A model generated the notes under the pieces. It worked only from the letters and a program-made list of their open reading frames with translations, did no database searches and was not told where the DNA came from. 64,000 nt of DNA from assembly GCA_051294375.1 (NCBI GenBank), contig CM119268.1, positions 6,205,525 through 6,269,524 of the forward strand, written 5' to 3'. Made by a program: the position numbers and the translations under genes. The stretch comes from Paraspadella gotoi (lineage: Eukaryota; Chaetognatha). Numbering within the stretch: position 1 is the stretch's first letter; each line of letters starts with the position of its first letter. Of this stretch, positions 33,665 through 43,700 are shown piece after piece.

Positions 33665-33900
33665 TTATGGCAACAGCCGGGTTGCCTGTGATGCCCATTG
33701 GGATGGGCATCTTCACTGTTGGCTTTGGGGGCTTCCGACCCCAGTGACGCATCCATTCACTGGGCGCAGTTACCCTAGACGGTCTCGCTTTGCCAACGCA
33801 GAGGGAAGTCGTTTATGACTGTGGATGGAACACTTCGCCTGGGTTGGTGTGTTCCCCTCTGAACCATTGGATTTGGCTGAACGATGATGGACGTGAGGCC
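33665..33900 (+). repeat. 240-base dispersed repeat (copy 2)
   Basis: Inverse of 26990-27240. A truncated third piece (GGATTTGGCTGAACGATTAT) lies at 33385-33430. Confidence 0.8.
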
Positions 33901-33987
33901 GGTATGAAAAATATTATATATATTATAATATTATATATATTATTAGAAATTTGAAATGAATTTTCAACAACGATTTTTATTATTATA

Positions 33988-34036
33988 AAAACGGGACATG
34001 TTTCGGCTTAACTACAAGCCTCACAGCATTAAAAAA
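33988..34036 (-). ncRNA. Hammerhead ribozyme-like core (degenerate)
   Basis: On the minus strand: CTGTGAGGCTTGTAGTTAAG then CCGAAACATGTC. There is a perfect five-pair helix II (GGCTT/AAGCC) and an intact GAAA box. Box 1 lacks the A of CTGATGA. A (GA)n tract follows nearby at 34078-34095, as at 19960. Confidence 0.45.
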
Positions 34037-34110
34037 AGTTAGTGAATTTGAAACAAATTATGTGCATAAAGAAAGAGTGAGAGAGAGAGAGAGGGCAAAG
34101 TTTCCAACTC

Positions 34111-34146
<36 letters not shown>

Positions 34147-34429
34147 CTGAAAAGAAAACAGAGCAAACAATAATTGCAGGAATGGTTGCAAAAATAACTT
34201 ATGTCACATAAACGAGAACAAAAAGGGGAAGATAAAAAAGAATGAAAAAGAAGAAGAGATCGTGTGGAGGCAGATTAAGGTAAAACAAAAGAGCCAGTTT
34301 TTTTTTTTTTTTTTTTTTTTCCTGAAATGAAACAAGAGCAAAACAAATTATTGCAGGAATGGTTGCAAAAATAATTATGTCAACAATAAACGAGAACAAA
34401 AAGGGAAAGATAAAAAGAAAGAAAAGAAA

Positions 34430-36070
34430 AGAGATCGGGAGAAAAGTCAGCAACTCCGTCCACATGAGACGCAACTCAATCACGGGACTTCGGGAAGCGA
34501 GCAGGTCCCCATTCTCGCGCTGAGGCAGACAGAAGTCTCTCCAAAAAGTGCTTAACGTCTTTGCCGATATCTAAGCCTGCATCGTTGCTTGGAGTTTGGC
34601 GAAATCTTTAAGTTTGAGAAAGCATCCAGGTCCCATGCCCGAAGGTATACAACCAGAGGGATGAAAGCCAACGCGGCCGGCAGTTTGCCTTCGTACTTAG
34701 CATGTTTGGCCTGGCGAGCTCGTTCAGGGCATAGGTGGGGTTGAGGATGGTATGACCAAAACAGTCCTGGCGAAGGGGAGAGGTGACAGTAACATCAAGG
34801 CTGGGTGGTCTGTTCCGACATCTTTCCAACCACGGATTGTGAAAATCCCCGGTCTAGAGGCCCATCATCCGCCAGGTTCCTTTCTTCTTTGGTGGGCGCA
34901 GTTAGGGCTGCTGAAGCCAGTCGAGACAATGGATCCCGAGAGGTTTATGACGGCGAATTTTGCTCCAGTAGAGGAGCAAGCGAAATTGCCGGTGGTCTCC
35001 ATAGATTTCGGAAGGTCTGTCACAGGATAAGTAGGGACCAGGAGCTGGAAAATGGGAAGCCCAACGGTATTTGACAGCCATGATGAAAGATTTGGGAGTA
35101 GGCGCAGCCAATTAGGAGAAGGGGATACATTGGAGGAAGTCTCCAGTTCTGGACAGGCAGACGCATTGGAGGACGGGCTCGAAAACGCTCATCCAGGACC
35201 TTTGACTTGAGGTTTTCAGCCTCGCTTGTCCACACGTCGGGAAAGGTATTTTTGGGTGATTGAGGCATCAAACTGAGCAGGTGGAGAGAGGAAGGTCCGG
35301 CAGAAAGGTGGATAGGAGCTCTAAGGCCTGAAGTGTGTCTCGCTGACAGATGAGGGGCGAAACCATCGATCTACGCAGTGACTTGGTCTGCAAGATGAGG
35401 AGACAAAGGCCGGAGCGCTGTGGGCATGGCCGTGCGTATTCCCAAGCCGCCATGAGACGGGTAAAGAAGAAAGGTCCCATTGAGATCTGAGAGTGAGAAC
35501 GAGCATCCAAGGATGGAAAGCGAGAGAGGAGCATTGGGATTCATCAAAAAAATGGCTAGGTTGGAGCTAAGGGAGAGCTACAGTTCTTAGGTTTTTTGTA
35601 AAGAAAACTTTGTGTTCCGAGCAGCTGCGAACAGGGCATAAGCAACTTGGGGTCACCCAAGGATTCAAGGTTGGGACAAAAGCCCGGAGTTTAAGAACCG
35701 CCTTTTTGAGGGTAAGCTGACAGAAAAGAGGCCGAACCAACGGGCGCGCCAAGAATGATGACCCTTCATCCCTGATCTCATGAGAGGCAGTTTCCGAAGG
35801 AGGAAGAGAAGCGCGGATGTCGGGGCCTCCAAAAGGACTTAATGAGATTTATGTGGAGACAAGCTTGGGGCATCTGCTTGGAGCAACTTGAAGCTCGGGT
35901 TACATCATGGGCCCACCAGGAAAAGGCCATCATCAAATACCAGTTGTTTAGGAGAAGAGCTGGAACCTCAAGCTGATCTTTTCGACCAAAAGATGAAGGG
36001 CTATGGAGAAGAGAAGGGGTCCGAGGGATAACCTTGTTGGACTCCAGCCGGTCGGACGACTACGATCCGG
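34430..36070 (-). mobile_element. Degenerate reverse-transcriptase-type retroelement, 3' part
   Basis: A 1.6-kb GC-rich block unlike its AT-rich surroundings. Minus-strand frames, broken by shifts and stops, give in order LDERFRARPPMRLP, a GDH-containing Cys/His region, APTKEERNLADDG, PSLDVTVTSPL and RARQAKHAKYEGKLPAALAF ending in IPLVVYLRAWD. This order (RAR...GDH...P-x-KE...LDVTVTSPL...IPLVV) is what I recall from the C-terminal part of invertebrate reverse-transcriptase ORFs; I did not see an intact RT catalytic motif. It is clearly non-functional. It lies within the presumed intron of the collagen-like gene. Confidence 0.5.
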
Positions 36071-36154
36071 GGGTGCAATCGCAATACGGTGAGTCTCGAT
36101 GCTTAAGTTGTGGCTTCACGTCAATTTATAAAAGCCAATTAATTGGACTCTTTT

Positions 36155-36240
36155 ACTTATGACCCGGTGGCTCATTGAGTAATGCCATCAGTTCAGGACC
36201 GTTAGGTACCGGGATCGATTCCTAATGGTATCTATCATAA
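36155..36240 (+). repeat. tRNA-derived SINE-like sequence
   Basis: A-box-like GGTGGCTCATTGAGTAATGC and B-box-like GGGATCGATTCCTA about 35 bases apart. Same family as 2215-2310 (minus strand). Confidence 0.6.
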
Positions 36241-36377
36241 TCGAAGCGTGCATAAGCAGAAAAAAAATAATGTTCAATCAGTTCCCCCGCTGAAAGCAAT
36301 CACATGACCACAAATTCAATTGTCGGGAAGAAATTTTCGTTGCAGCATAACCGATGAAAAACAGTATCAATTTAGTT

Positions 36378-36670
36378 AATACTTGGCAGACTAATAAGGT
36401 AAATGCTTCCTGTGCATATGTTTCATACTCGTATAGTGACGTGATCACGTAGAACTCCGTTCACGTGATTAGAAAGTAAATTCGGCTTATTTCGAGTAAT
36501 GTATTTGGTTATTTTAATTATGTTATTTATGTTTTAATTAAAAACTTAACGGAGAAGTAATAAATCATCGGACGCATCTTGTGCTTACGTTTCACGCTAG
36601 TGCAGTCACGTGATCATGGGAGATTGCTTCGACGAAAGAAAGTCAGAGCGGCGGAACTCGCCTTTAACTT
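36378..36670. repeat. Intronic repeat family (CACGTGATC / GAAAGAAAGTCAGAGCGG)
   Basis: GCTTCCTGTGCATATGTTTC (36405) and GTCACGTGATC are repeated at 36575-36615. GACGAAAGAAAGTCAGAGCGG (36631) recurs at 37765-37880 (GTTTCATACTTGTGTAGTCA, CCGAAAGAAAGTCACAGCGG), just before the next-but-two exon. An inverted copy lies at 32330-32440. Confidence 0.65.
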
Positions 36671-36692
36671 GGCCGGTTCTTCTTCTTTTTAG

Positions 36693-38021
36693 GTCAAGTC
36701 TTTGCCGCTCAATATAGGACGTCGTACGACAGCGAAATTTTCTCAACGTCCAACGTCGAAGATAGAGCCTTTCGGTGAGATGAAACAATGTTGCCCAATT
36801 GGAATGTTTCCATTAACCAATTAATTAACTACTAGGCGTTTTTAAATCGTCTTAATGTATCCTTTTTTTAGCGGATTCGATCGGGAAGTTATTCCGTGCG
36901 CAGTTTGCTTGCGGATGGACGCCACGACGCAGGTGAGAGAGGAGAGAGAAAAGAAGAGGGACAAGAGAGTAAGAGGGACGGACTGACAAAGAGAGAGCTC
37001 CAGACTGACAGAGACACAGTCCCTCCTTCTTTATCCAAAAGCACTTCCCCGATCCGTCTCCAGCTGATGATCCCTGGACGTAAGACCTGTTTCGACGACC
37101 AAGGATGGGACGCCGCTTACTCCGGCTACTTGATGGCCGGTGCTGCCGACGCGGCCCTCGCCGGTTACGCTCCTTACGCCACGGATGTCATTTGCGTGGA
37201 TGAGGCGCCGGAAGTCTTTAGAATTCCGAGATGGAATCGGTAAGAGTTTGGGGTGGTGAGTGTTTTGTCGTTAAGGCTAGTGGGTAGGTGCAGGGGCGGC
37301 GGGAGAAATGGCCGCCCCCCCTTGCTCTCCATAATTTTAGTTTTTAGTTTTCGATTACCGACTTTTTGCTTCGAAAATTGCTCCAGTGTTCAAACTTCTG
37401 CCTGTTATTTTTTTTCTTATTTTTTTTTTCTTTTTCTTCTTTTCTTTTTTCTTCTTTTTTTCTTTCTTTCTTACTTTCCTTCTTTCCCCCCTGGGACCCG
37501 GGTCCTCCCCCTAAGGCGAATGAAACCCCCCTCTCGCCGCCCCTGGGTAAGGGAGATTTTGAGAGAGAGAATGCTGTGGAAGGTACAGAGGAGTATCAAT
37601 TTAAAAATGTAATATAATTTAATGAACATTGAACAATATAATGTTAGACAAAGTGCCAACAAGAAATACCAATACATACTACGGCACAAGATATAAACTC
37701 AAAATACAACCTACAATACAAAATAGTTATTCAAAAGACGATCCATAAAATTTAATAGAGAATTAATAAACTATTAAACGCTTCTTGAGCTGATGTTTCA
37801 TACTTGTGTAGTCACGTGACCAACTGACCAATGCGTCCACCGAAAGAAAGTCACAGCGGCGCAACGAACCGGTTCTTGTATTTTTAATCGTGTTTTCGAT
37901 TTTTCACAGTGATCGATACTACGCCGCCAAGCTGTCCTTCATCGAGACACAGTGCAATGATCTTCCCTGTCCTCGCTACAGTCGGAACAAGGAGTTGACT
38001 TGCGTCGTCTGCATCAACTAA
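36693..38021 (+). CDS. Short-chain collagen C4-like C-terminal domain (exons 3' end of gene)
   Basis: Four exons chain in frame: 36693-36774, 36872-36932, 37064-37239, 37910-38021 (phases 1, 2, 0 and 2, all matching; stop TAA at 38019). The product reads QVFAAQYRTSYDSE, FDREVIPCAVCLRMDATTQ, LMIPGRKTC, AAYSGYLMAGAAD, TDVICVDEAPE and ends CPRYSRNKELTCVVCIN. This follows the family pattern (IYGAEY..., DVPCAVC, MIPGR-x-x-C, YSGYLMAG, ICVD-x-x-PE, ELTCVVC) of secreted short-chain collagen C4-like proteins of sponges, cnidarians and molluscs, with paired cysteines. These are extracellular; function is poorly known. The 5' end needs one base from an upstream exon. The likely preceding exon is missing or in the gap, and 30376-30487 is a candidate first part. 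No collagen Gly-X-Y repeats are in view. Possible AATAAA at 38254. Confidence 0.75.
37765..37880. repeat. Intronic repeat copy before the last collagen-like exon
   Basis: Matches 36555-36670, including its position just upstream of a splice acceptor and the shared GGTTCTT near the end. Confidence 0.65.
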
Positions 38022-40113
38022 AGAGAAGAAAAGAAAATTGAGGCGGAGTTCTCTTGCCTTTTATCAATTAAAAATTTAAATTTAACCAGTGTCCTAGTTA
38101 TATTCATTAGTATATTTGAGATAAGAGAGAAGTTAGATTTATGAGGAAGGCACGGAGGCGGATCATAGCGTAGCTCTTTTGATTAGTATATCATTTTCTC
38201 CTTAATTTTTATAAGGAGTCGAGTCGAGACAATATTTTTTTCATTTTCAACATAATAAATATTTGCTAAGTTCATGGATGAGGAACCGAAATACGGCGCT
38301 TTCTGGAAAAGACACCAAATAGGTGATTGGGGAGAAACATGTTAAAAGTCAGAATCATTTGAGGCTTATATTAACGTACTATAAGGCCAAAAGCACGCAG
38401 CAAGTCAAAAGTAGCAATGATGTGTCAAAATTATAAAGCCTTACTTGCTTTGTCTTAATAATGTTTAAAAATCAAATTGAAAAACATAGCCCTTTTTACT
38501 TATTTTTGACTGTGAAAAATTATTACCCATATCCATTTCATTAAAAAAAATATATAAGCACTAACCCGGGCCTCCTGTCTCACGCATATCCGGAACCCTA
38601 TCCCAAGCGTCCCACCCTGGCCTCTCCGCCTACCATAACCCGGGCCTCCCGTTAATTGCCTATCCTCAACCCTCACCCTTACGTCAGCCGCGAGTCTCTC
38701 CTCCAACTCACGCCTTCCGTCTCATTCGCTACTTTTATTTTGCATCACTGGCGAAGTCGCCAGTAAGGGTAATGTCGACGCCGCCAGGGTCCTGGAGTTG
38801 TCGCCATGGCAAAGTCGCCAACCAACCATAACACGCATTATGCAGATCAGCTAATGATGGGCGGACTCGACGTTGTTCGCCCTAATTTGTTTCCAATCGG
38901 TCAACGTTGGCCATCTCATCCATGTCATCCACATTCATTTCTATAAAGAAAAAGCCGCAAGATATCGCTTAACATGCGGAGCTGCTCACCTCCCGAATTC
39001 CAGTCATTATGAATCGATTATTGCGAGTACCGATTGATCATAATTAATTACAGCAGGGAATGATGTTAGCGAACGTCGGCCAACGTCGGAAGAGGTTGTC
39101 CAGTAAGGGCAAAAGTCGGGCAAACGTGTGCCAAGGTAAGCAGTTCATCCCACTATCTTAACCCAACAGAATGCAATTTCGAAAACTGCACACATCTTTC
39201 ACTTCAAATCCGTCTTCTTTCTATTTTACTATTTCCAAGTCGGGTTTTTTTCTTTCCACCAAAATTACAGTTCGATGCTGTTTCTTTTTCAATCATAGCT
39301 TCTCTCGATTCTCGATTCTTTTTTTTCCCAGTATCACTATCATCCGTTGGGGGAATTTCAGAGATTACAGAGACTTTTCTCTTTCCGGTGCATTAAGTGT
39401 TTTTTCCTTTCCCCTTTTTCAGGTAAACATTTTTTTTTTCAGTGAAAAAAAGATAACACATCATTTGATCTGCGGGAATAAATTCCAATCGAAAAAAAAA
39501 AACGTAAATAAATCTCACTAAAACACTTTCGAAATTGCGCGTCTCTCTCTCTTTCACTCTCTCTCTCTCTCTTTTCACGCGACCTATAGCACGCGAGCGG
39601 CTTTCTTCTTTTCATCCTGTCTGTCGCTTTCGAAAAAGACAAAAACCTCATTCATCGCCTCTTTGCTTCCAAAAAGGAAAAAAAAAAGTTTCTTCAAGAA
39701 AACCATTTTCATTTTTGAACTCCTAAAAAAATTGACTTCCTTCAGTTTCGGTTTCCCCGATCGCACGGTTGTCGATTTACCTAAATTATTTAGTCAAAAT
39801 GTTTAACTGTAAGAAAAGTTGGGTGATCGCATGAGCTCGATTCGGTGAAAAATCCCACGAATTGTGAGACATCCCAAGTTTTGACGCTTTCAGTATCAAA
39901 AATCAAAACTTATATATTTTTTTTCTCTTTCGTTTTCTCCTCGACATTCTTTTGCCCCAATAATGTTTTTCCTCAAAATAAACTCGAATCGAAAGGAAAA
40001 ATTAATCACGTCGTAGAAAAAAAAAAGATTTCGTCTTCATCGATTTAATTTTTTTCTCGCTTTCGCGCCAAAAAAAAACAACAAAACAAACAAACGCCCA
40101 TTTTTTATCCTCC
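38022..40113. other. Intergenic region between collagen-like gene and GPCR
   Basis: Possible polyadenylation signal at 38254-38259. The 38550-38900 segment is GC-richer with ACCCGGGCCTCC and GAAGTCGCCAGT repeats. 39520-40113, with (TC)n at 39543-39575, is the likely promoter and 5' UTR of the GPCR. No exon supported. Confidence 0.45.
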
Positions 40114-40676
40114 ATGGAATCGGCGGCGGATTTGGATCCCGCGTCCAAATCTAGCGGAATGACGCCGGAAATTCTAGGCGCCCTCGAGGGAAATTCCACG
40201 AAGCCGGACTGGGTCGGCTCTGCCGACGAGACGGAGAGCGCTAGGCGCGATTGGACTCGGCACTGCGGGGTTGAAGAGGAGATGGTGAGAAATTTCTCGG
40301 ACGTCGAGTGGAAAGCGGAGATGGCGAATCCGACGGGAATGTTCGTGACGGGAGTTGTCGGTAAGATAAGATTGTTTACCGCTTGCCGAGGATTACAAAA
40401 GCCTATCAAACTCTTTCAGTCTTTGATAGTCTTTACTAAACGTTTAACTTTAAGTCTTTCATAAATATTTTAGTTTTCCGATGGCGAGGTTTTGCAATTA
40501 GCGCTTCTTCGCAGTTGTTTAATTATTCATTGGAAAAGAAGTCAAGTTTTTTTTTATTTTCTTTTTTTTTTTATTTCCTCTTCTTGTCTTATAACTTTAT
40601 AAGATTCTTGTCTTGTCTTGTTTTTTTATCGAAGAAATAAATGTATCTTTTCCTAAAGACCGACAGACAGATAGAT

Positions 40677-40770
<94 letters not shown>

Positions 40771-43700
40771 TATTCAAGAAAGATAGGTGGAAAAAAAGTA
40801 TGCAAGAAAGAAAGGAGGAAAAAGTATGCAAGAAAGAAAGAAAGGGGGGAAAGTATGCAATAAAAAATAAAGGGGGGAAAGTATACAAAAAAAGAAAGGG
40901 GAAACAAAGTATGGAAGAAAAAAAGAAAGTGGGGAAAAGTATGCAAGAAAAAAAGAAAGGGGGGAAAGTATGCAAGAAAAAAAGAAAGGGGGGGGAAAGT
41001 ATGCAAGAAAAAAAAAGGGGGGAAAAAGTATGCAAGAAAAAAGAAATTAAAGAAATTAAACTATAAGTATTAAGTAATATCTCTCTTCATTTTTATGTCT
41101 TTATTTATTATATTCTATTCATCTGACGCAACAACGAATATTCAGGAAACGTTCTGGCTTTGATAGTCTTGGCTTCGGGCTACAGAGAGAACAAAAAAAG
41201 AATGTTTTATCACTTGGTAGCGGGACTTGTGATAACGGATTTGGCAGGTGAGAAAAATGAACATAGTATTTTTTTCCCAATACATAGAGTAAACGAGTAT
41301 AAAAGATATTTTTCTTTTATTTATAACCTTAATCATCGCCGTAAATCCTTCCAGGTCAAGCCTTTACTTCCCCCATCGTTCTCACCGTTTACGCGCGAAA
41401 TCTCGAATGGTGGGGCGGCAGCCTTTCTTGCAAATGGTGAGAGGGAGAATGACTTTTATGTCGTGAGCAATCACCAACCGGGAGGTCGGATTAACGATTA
41501 TGAAGAATTCATCCGCTTGGCGGATCTTTCTACCTATCTAGAATTTAGTATATAAATACTCTTAAAATATTAATTAAATAATACATAATACATAAAAAAA
41601 AATAATAATTCAAACTTTTCTAATAATACACCAAAAAAGCAATATACTTTTTTCAAAATAGAAAAAAAATGACTCCATGGTGGTATGGCAAAAAAAAAAA
41701 AAGATTTATTGTATTAACCAAATTTTTTTTTTCATATCCCGAAGGATGGGCTTTATGATGATATTTTCCGGAGTGGCGACCATCTTGATTCTGGGCGTGA
41801 TGGCGGTCGAGCGCTTCATAACCATCGTTCATCCATTCTTCAGACGGCGACACCTTCGGGCGAAACAGGTGAAAGGATTTTCTATTTCTGAAACAAAATG
41901 GAAACTGGGGGAAAAATCGTGAGTGCTATAAAATCTTTTCTTGGAAGATCGAGGATTATTTAAAAATAAATTTAAAACTAACTAGATCATAAAATTCGAT
42001 TATAAAAAAACGTTTCCTTATTCTTTTGACTACGGTATGAAAATTAAAATATTAAAAAAAATATTTAGTAAGTTACATGATAATTGTATTGACTTCGTAC
42101 GCTTTCTGGCCTTTTTCCAAACTTACGTACAATTCAAAACATTAATATTTAACGTCAACATGTACAATAACATCGTACTTGATACGAGACTGACCACATA
42201 ATCCCTCAATCGAGTCACGTGACCACCGTCATTGAAATGGAATCAGTCGAGGAATTCCCTCCACCAAAGTCATCGTTTATTTCGATCGCAAAAACCGATT
42301 TCCTCCTTTTGACGAATGAAGATTTTTTCCTTTTTTTCTCTTCCGCCTTTCAGATCAGCGACCGGACGCCTCTCTCATCGTCTTCCTTTTCTATTTTTTT
42401 TTTTTTTCGCCAGGCGAAATACGTGATCGTGGGCGTTTGGCTTTTCTCCGCGTTTATGGCTGCGATGCCTTGTTTTGAAATCGCCGGGAGAATCAGGCAC
42501 ATGGCGCCAGGTGTGTGGAAAAAGCGAAGAAGCGAGGTGGAACCAGGCGTGAAAATTATGAGAGATTAGGAGAGAGAAAATGAGGTGAATGGAAGAAACG
42601 ATGGGGAAAAAAACGATATGTAAATTATTTTTTAAAAAAATGCTTTTAAGAAAGGATAAAAAGTAAAAGTTAACTTTGAAAGGTTCTAGAAATAGTCGCT
42701 TAGAAAGCGCTAATAAGTGGAGCATGGAGCGATTGGGAGAGATCATATGAAAAAAAAATATGAGTCGGAATTTATTTTTATATGAAAAGCGGAGGGAGGA
42801 AAATGCGGTGATTCAATTTTAAAATTCAATTACGAAAGGTGAGATTTTATTCACAACATCCTCGCTTGTCTCTCCATCTTTTGTCTCCATTGTCCTATGG
42901 TTTCGCTCTATTGATTCTTTGTTCGTCATTCCGTTTCTCCTTCTCTTTCGTTTGCAAGTGCAATGCCAAGAGAAACCGATTCCACTCAACTTTTCAAGAT
43001 CCAACCCAACGCCCATTGCCTAAGGCATCTCGACACCCGAAACGCGTTTTAATTCGATTTGTAATAATTTTATGTTTGTATCGAATTCGTTGTTTGACTT
43101 TGAGATTGGAAGAATAACTATCGTTGTTGTTATTCTTCTAATAATTTTATGCAAATTCTTTTAAAGAAGAAAACCATTTATGATTTATTAGTGCGAGATC
43201 CAGGTGCGAATCTGCAGTTCGATTCATTTTAACTTTAAAGTTTAATACCAAGTCACAACATGATTCTTTGACAACTCTTACGGCTGCGACCGAGATGTTT
43301 TTATTTTTGTTTCACGTATTCTTAGACGATTCGTACATTTCATTCGTTGTTTCCCCACTGTATTACCATTTTATTTTTGGATTTTTTTTTCTTATTTCTT
43401 TATTCTGTCCTTTTTTTTTATCTCACCGCATTAACTTTCACGCCAAGGGACGTGGTGCTTCATCGACATGCGTTACGGATGCGATCCCGGCGACTTTGCC
43501 TTCTCCATTCTATATTCCGTCACCGGGATCGTCGTCATTTGCGTCACCGCCGTCTGCAACGTCGCAGTGGTGAGTACTTTCTCCCACATTTTCCTCGTCT
43601 CTTCTCCACAACTAATCCAACCTCCGTCGACCTCAAAGTCTTTAAATATCACGACTTACCAAAAAAAGTCTTCCGCTTTCTCCTCGCTTTCAAGATGCAA

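Noticed and set aside
40002-40409. 135-codon minus-strand frame opposite GPCR exon 1
   Set aside because: Shadow of the plus-strand exon; no homology and no splice partners.
40589-41066. Lys-rich and Phe/Ser-rich open frames of 117-148 codons
   Set aside because: Produced by (AAAG)n and a 26-32-base minisatellite in a GPCR intron.
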